Source: Symbiodinium natans
Taxonomy: Eukaryota; Sar; Dinophyceae; Suessiales; Symbiodiniaceae
Direction of reading: 5' to 3'
DNA length: 64,000 nucleotides
Assembly: GCA_905221605.1 (NCBI GenBank)
Contig: CAJNDS010002143.1
Coordinates: forward strand, 124,001-188,000
In this document: positions 14,081 to 26,930 of the stretch, in pieces
Layout: each line of letters starts with the position of its first letter
How positions within the stretch are numbered: the stretch's first letter is position 1
Translations under genes and position numbers: made by a program
Notes under the pieces: model-generated
What the model saw: the letters and a program-made list of their open reading frames with translations, nothing else
What the model was told of the DNA's origin: nothing
Database searches by the model: none

Positions 14081-14520
14081 TCATGCAATGAGGAGAACTT
14101 TGAATGGCCAGAACATTGCACGCCACAAGCTTCTCGAATCATGAGGCTTTCTCTCACTGTTTTCAGTCGAAGGCTTGCGGGCTGGCAGAAGCACATCCAC
14201 GATCGTGACAGAAAAGAGCTGTGGTGCCCCTGCTCGGTCATCATTCGAAAGGGCTATTAAGGAACTTGGCAAGTTCTGCAACTGCTTGTGGAAAGCCTCT
14301 GAATGCAAGGCTGCATCGCACCAAACCTTCCTTTCTGGGTTCTGTCTGGTTGGGATTCTTGTAGGTGCCCTGGCAGTAGATGTGATATCCCCTGCAACAG
14401 AAGAGCATCTTTTTGACTTTTCCACACATGATCCTCTGATAGCCAATGCATCCGGCATTGGCGACGTCTCGTCGGAACTCCCAAACTGGCTGACAATCTT
14501 CGTAGGTTGGGCTTTGAAGA

Positions 14521-17506
14521 CTAGGAGCCGACATCGAACAGCACAAACAGCCACAACATGAATTCAAGCTCTTTGCTCTGGGCCATGTCCACGGCAGCAG
14601 CTGCTGCAATCTTCTTCAAACGGCCGAGCACTAGAAAGCACTGAGTCAGGGACTCCATGTCACCGTGGCATTCATCGACGAATTGCTTGGAGGATCGCAC
14701 TGCAAAGTCATTGCCTGGCACTCAAGCACTGTCGTGGCTTCATGCGGGAAGCATGCGGCTGGCAACTGCCGGAATCAGGTGAGGTGAAACAGCAAGCTCT
14801 GTGCATTGTGCATGACGCCGAGCCTGCTGGACAAAGCTCTTCAGGGACAAGATCAGCCTCCACGGACAACTCCTGGCAATGGCGGCGGAGAGTGATAGAT
14901 GTGATGCATCCTTACTACACAATCCGAATGCAACTTGCAACCAGCTTAGCTCAACAACTGGAAACTCAGAAGAAATGGAGAGTGTAGGGCTCGGCACGCT
15001 ACTCTGCGAAGGCGTCCTTCGAGTATATCTCAAGCTCGTCCCGAACAATGGCCGGGCCACCGCCGTGAACATGCATGAAAAGCCACCTGGGTCGCAGTTG
15101 TGCGCCAAACGAGCACCTACTCACATTTGTCTTTGGGCAGCGTGAAATGCAGCCTCGGAGTTGTTATGTTTCCGGCAGTTGCACGTCGCCATGTGAAACT
15201 CTTTATACTGATATAACTATAACTGCATCGATTGGTGCCTACCTTAAGCGTTGCCTTCCCTCGCAGAAGCCGAGACTTTTTCACACTTTGTATCCCGGAT
15301 TTCTTCTTCCACACAATGACATCCAAGATCCCCAGCCAGGCGCTGCAAGGGATGGGAATGGATTCAAAGGCAGACCTTGCACACAGTCTCCGCTCCACGC
15401 CCCCAGTGCAAGTTCATGTCTTTTCCAAATCACACTATTCCCTCGTAAGACACGCTGCTGAGAGCTCGGAAGAACTGTGCGCAGTCGAATGAAATGTCTT
15501 AGAGCGCGAAGTGTTGAAGTGCACACTTCAGTGATAGAAGCTCCGTGTTTGATTGCGTCTCTCGCTCGTAGGTGCTTCTAGCAGGTGCACCTTCGACCCA
15601 ACAGTGTGCGATACGCAAGTCATCACCTTTGAGGGCACCAGGCAGAACGCAAGCGGCCAGGAAGACATTGTACCAGCTCAAGTCGGCAAACGCGTACAAC
15701 GAAAGGCCCGCACCGCCTATATCCGCTTATTACGGTGGAATGAAATGACCCGCCTCCTGTGCGGTCCAAGGCTGGATGCCAACCAAGGTGGATTGGAACA
15801 ACAGAATTCAACGCCTTCTCCAACAGTTTCCACGGAAGCCAGGCTGTCCACGAAGCGGCATAGGTCAACAACATCCAATTCGCGGGATTGGCGATCATCT
15901 GCGGTGTTGAAGCATGTGCCCTTGTTGCGTCTGCTTCGGCCTGCTTGGCTCAATATCATGTTGAGTACGCTGACGGCTTCCGTACCTGCAAGAAATCGCC
16001 GCACTGTATGGGTAAACTTGTCGGATGCGCATCCTGGCCAACAAAATCTCCGCGGCGCAGTGCCTTTTTATGAAGAAGTGGAAGATGTGGAATCCAGTGA
16101 AGCAGTTGTGTGCATTGCTGAGCTCTTGAAAAAACTTTCTTCCATGCCGATTCCGAAACAAGATGGATCATGACCAAGCGAGGGAAATGTCAAGGCTTGG
16201 TTTGATGCCCCCCAAGGTGCCTCCAAGGTGTAACCTTTAAGCGAAATGCGATGTTGTCTGCGCTTCGCGCTGGCATTCTGATCTCAGCCCTTTCTTATCT
16301 TTGTTGTACACACGTAACACCGCCTTTTACCATGCACTGAACTGTGTCGACACGTATCTACCATATCCCTCTGAGAACTGAAGCTCCGCGGGATTCGACT
16401 GTGCCAGCACAAGTTCGCCTCAGAAACAGTCCGTTTTGAGGCAGACATGGCAGACTTGTGGTTGCTTGTCGGAGCCTGGCCCCTTGACATTAAAGCCACG
16501 CCAGCGATTGTCAACCCAAATGCAAATCCACAACATTCCACAGCCCACCCCAAGACATAAACAATCAAGTGGAATCTCTGAAGCTCTCTGAAAGCCTCAT
16601 ACGTTCTCCTCCACTGGATGGGGAAGTGAGGGGTCACAAAACGGGGCGGTGCCCCATGCCACAACGTCTGCCTCAAAGACAGACCAGTTTGAGGCGGACT
16701 TGTGGTTGGGTCAGAGCCCGCCCTCACTTCCCGTTAACGCCATGCGAGGCAAGCGGGCCAAGTGGCGCAAATGGGGCAAGTGAGGCAAGTGAGGCAAGTG
16801 GGGCAAGATCAACTAGCTCTTCCGGCCCACCAAGTGGGGCAAGTGGGGCAAGTGGGGCAAGTGGGGCAAGTGGGGCAACATCAATTAGTGGTCGCTGCGG
16901 GCTTCCGCATTGCACCCTCGCAGCTCTAGCTCACCTTCATTTTCCAGTGCTCGGAGGACTAAGGTCAAGAAAGAACTTCGCGAGTTGCGTGCATTCAAAG
17001 CACACATTGAACAAGAAAAGGTGCCTGCGCGGAAGAAGCCGGAACTTGCCGAGCTTGATGGCTTGGAACAAACGATGATCAAAGCTCCGGCTGCTGTTAC
17101 TCCGCCCCCGGCCGAAGAGAAGGGACCAACGGAGCACAGCAACACAAAGTCCAATAGCATCTCTCCCAACGTTTGCAGACTGACCGTGTGGCTGTGTACT
17201 CGATGAGCTGGTGGCTTGCACTTCCAAACCAAGCCGATCCCGGATTTAGGTCAAACGCTGAAGCGCGAGAAACACGTAGACAATGCGGTCTCGGGAAAGA
17301 TCCGTGCTTGCCATTTGCCGTGCCGAAAGTAGCGTTTGAAATGTAAGGGGGAAGGACAAGATTCTGCCTATTGCGGCTGCATCAGTTACTTCAGGTGCCT
17401 GCAATTCTGCAACTGTTTCTGTGAGATTTGATGAATGTGAAGACATGTGAAGACTCTGACTCAGTCTTGAAAGACGCAAACTAAGTCGCCCGCCAAACAC
17501 GAGCAT
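14521..17506 (-). CDS. Candidate exons of a polytopic membrane protein, unrecognised
   Basis: I do not recognise the family. Minus-strand coding-like stretches are 17246-17506 (ends at a stop), about 16460-16620 (a strong membrane segment beginning FHLIVYVLGWAVECCGF), about 15790-15922 (after a CAG acceptor, NWMLLTYAASWTAWLPW), 15499-15700 (LSWYNVFLAACVLPGALKG, ending at a stop), about 15010-15090 (AIVRDELEIYSKDAFAE) and 14521-14721 (amphipathic helices, then FMLWLFVLFDVGS and a stop). Three separate stops mean this is probably more than one gene or includes misread ends. The shared feature is hydrophobic, Trp-rich helices. Splice joins were not worked out, and plus-strand frames compete at 15553-16173. 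Confidence 0.3.
16741..16877 (+). repeat. 9-bp minisatellite (GGGGCAAGT)n
   Basis: Two blocks of a GGGGCAAGT unit, with G/A variants, are separated by a non-repetitive piece of about 25 bp. As the unit is a multiple of three, both strands stay open, producing Gly-Ala-Ser or Ala-Pro-Leu repeat frames that are not evidence of a gene. Confidence 0.85.
16948..17150 (+). CDS. Candidate plus-strand exon, charged helix
   Basis: After an acceptor TTTTCCAG, the plus frame reads a highly charged helix (KVKKELRELRAFKAHIEQEK) and then a Pro/Ala/Glu-rich linker. The composition is far more protein-like than the opposite strand. No family was recognised, and the 5' and 3' partner exons were not found. The donor end is approximate. 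Confidence 0.35.
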
Positions 17507-18930
17507 TCACTCCGATGTAGTCCAGCTTCAGCCTTGAAGTGTACGAAGATGGCAATGCAAGCAACTACCATGGCGGCTTGGGCCTCAGATTCTTCCGAAG
17601 CTTCTGCGGATCATCCTTGTCGAAGAGAGGTTCATTCGTGATGGGTCCAGGTGCACACATGTCCTCGCGCGCAGCTACATGGTCAGCACAGGACAGCCAT
17701 GTGGCCAGTGAAAGGCATGTTGTAAGATGCGGTGGCGCCTCTCTCTTGGCCCTTGGCTCTATCAGAAACTTTTCGTTTCGGGGATCTGATTTTGCGATCA
17801 GTTTGAAGCGCTTCTGCCGCAGGCCGCGGAGTGAACAAAAGATCCGGGCTTGGAGACAACTCTAAGAAACTCAGAAGGTTGATGATCTTGACAACTATGA
17901 CAACTATGAGCACACGAAGACATGATCCCAATTGCCCAAGTTGGAGGATGACAGGCCGACTTCGTTGCAAGCTACGACACTCAGCTTTATTTATTGATGA
18001 TTCTTGCAGAAAGATGGCACACGGGCAGTACTTCGGGCTATCAAAATCACAAGGAGCAGGCGTCGTCCTGCACACTGTGCACCGGCTCACCCTTGACATA
18101 GCGCTTCCAGTTGTTCACCTTCGATAACACACGGGTGCCAGAGATTGCATTCAGCATTGGACACCAGGGTGTTCCCAAGAAAATGGTGCACGACTGCTGC
18201 CAAGCTTCCCAAAGCGCATTCACCAGGTACCAGCCCTGCCCATCTCCAGTGTCCTGCCCGCCGCACTGTACTGTACACGGACAACGGCGGATTCAAATGG
18301 GACTCCAGGCAAAATTGTCAGAATCTCGCATGAAGATGCATTGTCAGCAAATCGCAGCAAAGACCCGCGGAGTCCTTTGTATCATATTTAGACACAAGGT
18401 CGAACCTTGGCGCAACAAAGAAGGCAAGACAGCCTCACCAATTTCACCTGCTGTCTCTACCATGGTATGTTGAGGGTTAATGAGCTGAAGCTTTGTTCAG
18501 GCAAGCAGGGTATGGACATATTGGACGCATGGCAGAAGCGCTCACAAGCGCTCGTGCAGGACTCAGGACCTTCTTCATTAGAAGGTTTGGGATTTGCTTC
18601 GCAAACACTTTCCTCGAAGGGCCACCTTCCTCCCTCACTCTCTGCGAGCTTAACCCTGCAGAGGGAGGAAAAGTGGTGACTACCACAAATGAACCACAAG
18701 AACCACACCAGGGAATTTTTACCTTCTCTAAAGAAACGCATTATTTCAATTTCATCCGCCCTGGACAAGAGGTGGCTGGCACTCATCACACAACACGATG
18801 CAAAACGACCCATTTTCCCTTCCCCGTTTAGAGGTGTGCGCCCTGCCCCCCCCCCTGCATAAACAGTAGAGTCGAGGCTTCTTCTAATTTTGTTTGCATG
18901 CCCCCACTTCTTCTTTTGTTGGGGTGCCTT

Positions 18931-18956
18931 CCCCCCCCCCCCCCCCCCCCCCCCCC
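18931..18956 (+). repeat. Poly-C tract
   Basis: 26 consecutive C residues. Such homopolymers are prone to assembly and sequencing errors, so the length should not be trusted. Confidence 0.95.
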
Positions 18957-19437
18957 GCACCGTGCCGACCGATGACCCGGGCTCACATTTCTCGGTTCAT
19001 TGCGGGCCTCAACTTGTTGTCTGCTCGTTTTTGGGTTGAAACATGTTGAAACCATCGCTTGGACTAGGGCAAGTTCGGATCTCGTGGTCCGCTAGCGGCA
19101 GCATTCTGGTCAGCTTCCGCGGTACTTACTCGATCAACATGGTACAGCTTGTTCCACCAGGCTCGCAACCCTATGTCCTTTCACTGAGGCTTCATTCTCG
19201 TGGTCGAGAAGAGGTGACAAACCAGATAGCTCTATCCTTGACACATTATTCGATGCAAGGTGACAATTGTCAGGGGTAGATGATGAATTCTGTTTTGCCA
19301 CATGCGACAAGTGGTACTGCTTCCCTCGTTCACAACAGAGGCATCTTATGACCACAGCATGGCCAAGCATGGCTAGCGGCCACAAGTTTGGTTCAAACGT
19401 TCCCATGTCCCCCCTTCGGAGGGAGCGGCTCAAAGTG

Positions 19438-19511
19438 ATCCATACCCTGGACCGTTAAGCCTAACCCAGGGTCAATCCATACCCTGAACCGTTGAACCTA
19501 ACCCAGGGTCA
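19438..19511 (+). repeat. 37-bp tandem duplication
   Basis: Two head-to-tail copies (19438-19474 and 19475-19511) of a unit containing CCATACCCTG and CCTAACCCAGGGTCA, differing at three positions. The second copy shares CCCTGAACCGTTGAACCT with 12093-12111. Confidence 0.9.
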
Positions 19512-21555
19512 ATGAGTCAACATCGTTACAGACTCACTCTAAGTTGATTCACTATGCAGCCATTGATTATGCTCAACAGCGTCTTCCCTTCCTCTCAGCA
19601 AGAGGCTCAGCTTGCTTCCGCTGGTTGTACGCGTCAATGTGCATTTGGCACCTGTTCACCGCGGATGCGCGACAGCGCTGGTCTGTTGTCGATGCTCTGA
19701 GATGAGCATTGCATTGCGCAGAACCCAACCTGCTGCATACATCCAAATTGGAAATCTCTGGGCCACCCCCATATTTGCCTGACTCACGCACTAGCCACCT
19801 TCAATCGGCTGCAGTGTCCCGTCTTGCCGGCATTGCCTATCAATGACTGCGAGAGCTTCCTGGAGATGGGGAAGAAAGGCTCTGCAGCCATTTCAGCCTG
19901 GGGCTGTTCAATGCTACTGAGAACATCTGAGAGAGCACTGGCAGCAGCATTGGATGCGACACGATCCGGGACTGAGACAGAAGAGTAACCCAACATTCCA
20001 TGTGGACACAGATACCTGACCAGGCCCGGTACCCGGGGGCAAACACAGGGATAGTTGTGTGCGATTCGAGCAGATCGCGCAAAATGTGGGCGGCACTCAT
20101 AGTTGTCTATAGGGCCAGGGTGACTCATCGCCGTCAGGCGCACATACCTGACATGTATGACAGCGTAGACAAGTGCAGGCAACTTTGCCCGTGATGCGTC
20201 TGCTCATGTTGCTGCTTTACTTGAGAGGATCCTAGGTTCAAATCTGCATCTAACACATTGGCCAGGCCCGTGGGCATTTATCAGAAGCTCGTTGTATTTA
20301 CAAAGAAGGCTTGTAATGCAAAATGCCGGCTCTCGGATAGATGTGCAGATGCGTGTGAAACGCCACTCAGCCCTCACAAGCAACTTCGAATGTCATACCC
20401 ACGTATTTTCACACACTCATATGAAGGCGGCTTGCCAGTGCTTGGACACGAAGGCCATGTCCAACTCTGGAGGAGGAAACCGGTAGAGATTCCGCCTTGG
20501 AAGCCCAATCACGACAGAAACACAGAACTCGAGAAGTGAAGCGTAAGACTCTGAGCACGACACACTGCGGGACCCTGATTCCGGATTTCCTCGGTGACCG
20601 CCTTGCCATGGCAAATCATGGCAAGTTTCTGAAGCCTTATAGCGCATGTGCAGAGGATCACGCAACATCATCGTGCAGCAACGAATCCGAACTCTGTGCT
20701 GCTGGCAAGGTAGAATTATAGAATCCAACTGCAGTCACTCAGACAGGAGCATTTGCAGAGGCCTGCAGCGCATGTGGCATGTGCGGACTCGTAGCCTGGC
20801 CATCCTCCAGCAACAGTCCGAGAGTTTGCTGCCTAAGCTCAGAGTAAACACGATTGGACGCTCCTCGCTGGATCTGCCAGGCCTGAAGCCATCGATGCAA
20901 CCGCCTAAAGCCGCAGAACTGTCCGGAACAGCCTAGATGAAGAGCTGGTCGACTGCGTCGATTGCGAGATCAGGTAGTGGTTCACCTGCTCCTGGCGAGC
21001 AATGCCGTTGGCCATGAACTGGAAGGCCCTTGCCCTGGAGCCCTGGAAGGCCTGAATACAGCGCATGTCTTTCTTGAAGGTCTGCCGGTCAAACTTGGCT
21101 GCTCTCGACGGCACCTCGGTGTCACAACATGATCAGCACTAGCAAAAAAAATCCAATTGTCGTGGTGGAACACCGTAAACTTTTTTCAAAGAGCGTTCAA
21201 TGAGAGCGAAACAAGCGAGGCTTGTGAAAATGTCTACTGCAAAGCTGCTCTGGGCGACTGCAACGTCAAATGGGACTATCACCATTGCACAATACGACTG
21301 GCTCTGGCCTGGGCAAAACTAGGGTTCCCAAGCTACCCAATACATGATGAGAGAAGACTTGAGGATCTCCCACACGCAGACACGCAGACCGACAAGGCGT
21401 CGATGGCCGATTGTTGGGATAACTTCTTGGGCCATGAAGCTGCCGCTGGTGATAATTTGAGACTGCTAGACGCCCGAGGGCCGAGAGAGGCTTCGGAAAG
21501 AGGGTGTACATGAGGATGTCCGCATCATGCTACCCACACAGCCCACAACAGTTGC

Positions 21556-24500
21556 TCAGAGTGGGACTCGTTGGTAGAAGAGCACATAAGGTTCTGCTCG
21601 TTCAACCTGTCAGGAGAAGCACAGCACTAAACCTGCAAGAGCGCTGTGTCTGTTAGGAACGTGAGCTGCGCATCAGTCAGGTGTCCTGCTCGGAAGTCAC
21701 GCACGTGACTTGCACATCATCGAACTCGTACCAGTCCTGCCAGACAGGCCAAGTGTCGAAGGCTCATGCTTTTGTCGAGCCGGGCGCAGGTTTAATCTAT
21801 CTCATGAAACCAGGAAACTGGCAGCGGACTTCGCCTGAGGTCTTCTCTTGTGCTGGCAATACGAGATGTAGTGGCCGCCGCCCATGGAACCAATGTGTTG
21901 AATGAGACCGATGAGCCTCCGAACAGGTCGGATGATGCCAAGCTGCATGAGCTCATGGACGCAGCCCAGCCTGTACTCAATGGGCCTGAGATGAGGCATG
22001 ATGAGGCATCTATTATTCTCTTATACAAAGTGCACTCTGATTCACTCCGAGGACACATCATCTTGTGCCGGCAACTTGAATCTGATCCATCTATACTTGT
22101 GTACCCCGTTCCTCCTTGCGGCGGAGGGCTCCCCCCATAGCAGACAGGTGTCCGGGATCCACAAAAAGGAATGATTGCACGAAGCCTCTCAAAGCCCTGA
22201 AAGCCGAACAGCACCTTCACACCCGCGATCTCCGGTTTGGGTTGCCTCGCCGCTGGGCCGGCCCCGGCCGAGGCGGGTCGCGTAGCGCTTTTCAAAATGG
22301 AGCCCTAATCCAAATACCGGGCAGACGTGCAGACTGCCGAGACCGGGACTCCTAGGGACTTGATAGGGACTCCATAGGGACTCCGCAGGACTCCTATTGA
22401 ATCGAGGGCCGCACTGTGATGGCACCTCCTCCATGAAGGGCGACATGTCCAAGTGCGTCGTCTTAGCCCCCACGAGTTTTTAGCTTGATTAGTTACCTGC
22501 TTGACACTTGACGCAAACACAGCGGGCAAAGGGTGCCGGACCACAGGGAAGGTCACCACACGGGAGTTCTTGGAGCCATTGAACCTCAGCACTCGTCCTG
22601 CTGCGTTGCTTCGCCCTGCTTATCTCAAAAGAAGAAACCAGAGGTGCGTCTGCAAAGACTTTTCCCCCACAACTTCTGGGCTGCCGGCCAGCCGTAAGCA
22701 TTATCGAACCTAAAGCGCTTGAGGTGAATGCAGAGAACCTCAGGCAGCTCCTGCCGCAGTCTTGGACTCGCGAGCATACGAAGTAATACGACGTGATACG
22801 AAGTGAATCACTGCAGCTCTCCTTAAAGACCATTCGCTTTTCGCAATCGTTTTTCCGCTTGCAGCGCTCACAGAAGTACTGGTCCTCTCAAGGCAAGAGC
22901 TGCTGCGCCACCCCCCTTCGCCACGAAATTACAACTGACTGCAACCGTACGACCATTCCAAGCACGCATCCTTGCCGCCAAGGTATTCTGGCGCACAGTA
23001 CCTCGGGCGTGTCTAATGCCAGTCCAAGAATATACCTTCGAAGACATCCACGAAGCATGAAGTCTGCACAGGTGTCTGTTCCTTTGTGGTATCTGATTCT
23101 CTGTTCGGGTGTCAGTTCAGGATGAAGGACAGAGCTGGCATGGGAACTCTTTGTAGTGTGATCCAATGTCAGTCTGCTACTCAGGGGGAATGCACGTGCA
23201 GCAGCAAACTGTCTTCAGGAGCTGTTCTCACAGCTGTGGGCCCAGTCGGAGTCACCGCAAAACAAAGCAGACGAAAGCGCGCAAAATGAAAAGACTTGTG
23301 GGCCTCGTGCTCGTTCGTAGCAGAGGCGCGTTGTGATATACATGAGGTATTGCAAATATTGCATGTTTTTGACATCGATGGGATTTTGCTTGTTATACCT
23401 TGCACCATGGCTCAGCCATGTAACGCATCAACAAACTCGGAATCTGCAAATGGCAATCAGATGTTGCCATGCAACATCGCGAGCACAACCTCCCAAGCAT
23501 AGCACCTCCGAAGGCAGTCGGTCAGATGGACGCCTTTGTCCTGAGACAGTGGTCACGTGTGGTGCAACGAAAGGTTTTTGCCCATCCTTTACGAGTGTCT
23601 GGGCTGCGTGCGTAGAACCAGCTTTTTACCTGTCCAGAGGTCGGCTGAACAATGCAAGACTAGAGCCCACCCCTGAAAAATGATTCTGACTGTTGCTTAT
23701 TGCTTGCAGATTCTATCTTGTTGGCGGTGCTACCACTGCACCTGACAAAACTCCAGTTCTCCGTGCGCGCATTCTCATACGGTATGGGCGGTATAGGTGT
23801 GGGGGGCCTAGATGAAGCTGCGGCAGGGCCCCAACCGTGCCCATTCCCACTCCTCCAAGAGGTGTCTTCGGTGCAGAGGGCAAGACATGTCCAGCGATCG
23901 GCACACCACTTCCAACTGCGAGTAACTGGGTAAACCAACCCTTTTGTAGTCGATGCAGTGAGCGGGTTTGCAGCTACCGCTTGACATGAGGACCTGGCAC
24001 TTCAAAGTCACAACCTTTAGGGTCTCTTGCCTACTTGATCTGCGTACATGAAACAGGATTTTGTTGCTACTACGGTAGTATCCCCAGAAGGACACCCCAC
24101 ATGCACACTCACCAGCACTTCTAAGGAACCCTACATGCGTCGACAACAAAAACACAGACCCTGTCTCGCATCCTGCCTTGCCACCGACGGAGTTCAAAAC
24201 ACCCGACCATGACGAGCTCCGCAACCCGCCAGACCTGCGCAGCACTAGTCCCTCAAAAATCGGCAGCCTAGTAGGTGTGGTAGGTGTCGTAGGTGTGGTA
24301 GGTGTGGTAGGTGTGGTAGGTGTGGTAGGTGTGGTAGGTGTGGTAGGTGTGGTAGGTGTGGTAGGTGTGGTAGGTGTGGTAGGTGTGGTAGGTGTGGTAG
24401 GTGTGGTAGGTGTGGTAGGTGTGGTAGGTGTGTAGGGTTGGAGAGATGTCCGGAGTTCAGGGTTCCCGGATCGGACAAGCGGCCCTTGTCTCTGCAGGCT

Positions 24501-26930
24501 GGGCGACGAACTGACGGATGACCTCAGTGCTCTGAACACCAAGTAGCCCAGACTCCAAATGCCGAGTCTAAGTGCTTGGCAATGGCGAGCCATCACTAAG
24601 AGAAGTTGCAGCTTCGTTTGCATTGGGTATTGGTACCTGAAGCGCTGAATCTTACAAAGTTCCATCGGAGAGCCCAAAAAAAATTCGAGTGCTGGCGGGG
24701 TTAACACAGTACTCACTGGAGGGCTTGTCGGGGCACGGAGACATCATAGACGGCTTCAGACGTCCTGAGCAGGAAGGGCATGCGATCAAGCATAACAGCA
24801 CTCCACACTCCAGCTGGTCAAGCCGGCCTTGATATCTGCCGACATTCAAGACATCGGACCTTCTGCAGAGAGACGGAGGGAGCGAGAAGGATAAAGGAGA
24901 GTTGGAGAAAGCGAAAGAGATTCATATCATGACTACAAGAGAAGAGGCAACTGGAATCTCGGGGCGCCGTGCACAAGATACAATCTTGCCCTGAAAGAGC
25001 TCGGAGACGATGGATTCCTTGAAATACAAACCCATGATGTTTGCAGGAGGAGACATGCATCGCATTGCATCGCCCTACTTTCTTGCAACCTGGAATTGGC
25101 CCCAGACAAAGTGAGTTTTCAGCTCTGGTTCGGAAGAGCCTCCAGTCGCACCTGCATGGCGACGCGACAACAATGAGCCATGTTTGTGATCATCTCAGCA
25201 TCTTGAAATGCCTTGTGAGTGGTTGCCTGTGGCAGATTGGCCTTGGGCAGGACTTTCAAGGGTGCTAGAGGCTGCCAGGACACTCCCGAGAAATGCTGGC
25301 AATGACTACGACTACGTGCGCGGCCAGATGCAGACAATCCATCCACATTGTCAGAAGACCTGCATCAACTCTCGGTGCAGTGGCAGCTGCACGCAGCAAA
25401 GCCCTTTTGACTCTGCCTCGAGTCAGAACAAGCGGAGGATAACCTGAAGTGCATCTTTGAAAACTCGCCAGACGCTCTCGGATCACACTCGCACTGCATC
25501 CACATAGCCTGATCTCTCCAGCGTCCGTGCTGCTCTCTGGCCCCTGGCAGAACCTAAGATGCGATTGAACGTGGGCAGGGGGGGGTTCTTGGAGTCAAAG
25601 CAGGCCAGTGACAGTGAATCCGGCAATCCAGGAATCCGGCTGGATGAGCTGCTGTGCCGCGGATGAGCCCTGCGGAATCGCTTCGCCTGTCAAACTCAAA
25701 GTCGGAAGCGACACACCACATGATGGGACACGATCCATCCTCCAGCCCAAGCGGCCCCAGCTACTGCAAAAGGGGAGCTTCTAAACTTGGGAGGTTGAGC
25801 AGACGTTTCGGGGCAGGCCTCCGGACGCAAGGAAGTCCGTTGCTGAAGACTTTGGCGTTCCTCATGAAGTTTTCCAAAACAAAGAGAGGCATCGTAAAAG
25901 AGTGCCCCATCCGAAGATCGAATCCTGAATTGGTCTTTTGCGCGCTGGGTCCAGCGTCGCTGGCTGAGCTCGTGCCTTGATGCATCTAGCAGCTGTAGTT
26001 CAGACGACTCGGATCGAATATCACTGACAACACTTTGAGAACTTGGCCGTTCTCGCTGGAGTGGTGCTGGGAGCCATAGGCTTCATCCGGCCTGAGAGCG
26101 CAGGTTGCAAGCCAGAAGCTTGCAGCCACCGCACACTCCTTCCAAGCACGTGGAGCATTTGGAGCTGCACACTTTCCTCCGGAGCTCTTCATGGATGTTG
26201 TCCAGAACGCATCGGAGGAACTCCTTCATCGTTTAAGAAGCACAGAGCCCAGCACTTCTGAGCACTTCTGCATGTCCACATTGTCCTGGGAGTCTTGCTG
26301 CGCGTATCCCTGGAAGGTCGGGTTCAGCCTTCGACCAACATCGCACATCTTCCGAGCTGCCGACTTCACTGGACTTATACTTTTATGGAAATTACTGGGA
26401 ATCGAGGACTGGGCTGCTGCACTGCCCGCAGCACATCCTCAGGAGAATGGTACGGCGCAGACCTCGGCAGCCATGCTGCTGTCTCAGGTCTTGGGCGCTG
26501 GTGAATGGTAACCAGGTTCCTGACACGTTCTTACCTGGGATATTGACAAAAGCTCATCGACGCTGTCGCCCCATCAAAAAATGACATCCATTGCAGCTTG
26601 GCCACCCCAATCCTGCTCAAACCAGTGCGCGAAGGCCATGAGCAACTTCTGACGACTGCTTTGAGCTCTGGGCCTTCGAGGTTTGTGCAGCACAGAAGTT
26701 CAAGGCCGGTTGGTCGAAACATGGCCCAGGCGAGAAAGCATGTTCGCAGTGACGGAAGTACTTCTGCATGCCGTGCGTGTGCCTCAGACACCGTCACACT
26801 GTCCAAGAGCTGTGCTTCAAGTTGTCAGATTGTTGTGGGTTGCCGGCGTTAGGCACTGCAGCGCAGCGTTCATGAAGCACGTATTGCCGAGGTTGAGAAG
26901 CCTTGGAAGCGACTGAACAATGTACATGCC
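21556..26930 (-). CDS. Ubiquitin-specific protease (USP/UBP), many exons
   Basis: A cysteine deubiquitinase read through small minus-strand exons. About 26830-26930 carries the Cys box (LLNLGNTCFMNAALQCL; the nucleophile codon is at 26877-26879). The exon ending at 26286 carries FQGYAQQDSQ, and the exon from 26223 carries EFLRCVLDNIHEEL, together the QDSQEFL box. 24862-24828 gives VRCLECRQIS and 24764-24717 gives EAVYDVSVP. 22597-22497 gives VLRFNGSKNSRVVTFP. About 21985-21835 carries the His box (HIGSMGGGHYISYC; His codon at 21871-21873). 21736-21686 gives WYEFDDVQVT and 21606-21556 gives AEPYVLFYQR and the stop. An additional open stretch at about 26045-25730 may be an insert between the boxes. 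Exons between 24716 and 22598 and the N-terminus were not found. All catalytic motifs look intact. Confidence 0.75.
21607..21685 (-). other. GA-AG intron in the USP gene
   Basis: 79 bp, starting GACACC after GAGCAG and ending GACAG before GTTGAA. It joins VTSEQ to VERAEPYVLFYQR in phase 0, matching the last strands of the USP fold. CAGG at both ends means the exact cut point is ambiguous by a few bases. Confidence 0.65.
21737..21834 (-). other. GC-AG intron in the USP gene
   Basis: 98 bp, starting GCGAAG after CCTCAG and ending GGCAG before GACTGG. It joins the His-box exon to the WYEFDD exon in phase 0. CAGG is shared by the two junctions. Confidence 0.65.
22251..22291 (+). repeat. Dispersed GC-rich motif, copy 1
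   Basis: Contains GGCCGAGGC followed by GGTCGCGTAGCG. The same arrangement with few changes occurs at 32568-32602, more than 10 kb away. It is probably part of a dispersed repeat, but its full ends were not determined. Confidence 0.6.
24271..24433 (+). repeat. 9-bp minisatellite (GTAGGTGTG)n
   Basis: About 18 nearly perfect copies; the only clear variant is near 24285-24290. It lies between exons of the USP gene and is therefore intronic. It creates open Val-Val-Gly frames on the plus strand and Thr-Pro-Thr frames on the minus strand, which are artefacts of the 9-bp period. Confidence 0.95.
24765..24827 (-). other. GC-AG intron in the USP gene
   Basis: 63 bp, starting GCCGGC and ending GCTCAG. 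It joins VRCLECRQIS to EAVYDVSVP in frame, as in the USP zinc-binding finger followed by the 'DLSLP'-type strand. AGG is repeated at both ends. Confidence 0.65.
26224..26285 (-). other. GA-AG intron in the USP gene
   Basis: 62 bp, starting GACAAT after CCCAG and ending GATGAAG before GAG. Splicing here gives the invariant USP sequence QDSQEFL. A GT donor six bases further in would insert two residues into that motif. AGGA occurs at both junctions. Confidence 0.7.

Larger units (their letters stand above)
17507..21555. other. Mostly unassigned; two weak minus-strand exon candidates
   Basis: No named domain. Weak coding-like minus stretches lie at about 19790-20095 (PGLVRYLCPHGMLGYSSVS and onwards) and 20905-21114 (FKKDMRCIQAFQGSRARAF). 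The rest appears intergenic or intronic, with the poly-C tract and a 37-bp duplication listed separately. Confidence 0.35.

Noticed and set aside
23808-24716. 302-residue minus frame with Thr-Pro-Thr repeats
   Set aside because: The repeat comes from the 9-bp minisatellite, and the frame crosses USP exon-intron borders found from conserved motifs.
26395-26460. Minus-strand stretch reading SPEDVLRAVQQPSPRF as a USP exon
   Set aside because: It resembles a USP helix, but the next exon already supplies the segment before QQDSQ, and no frame-compatible splice was found.
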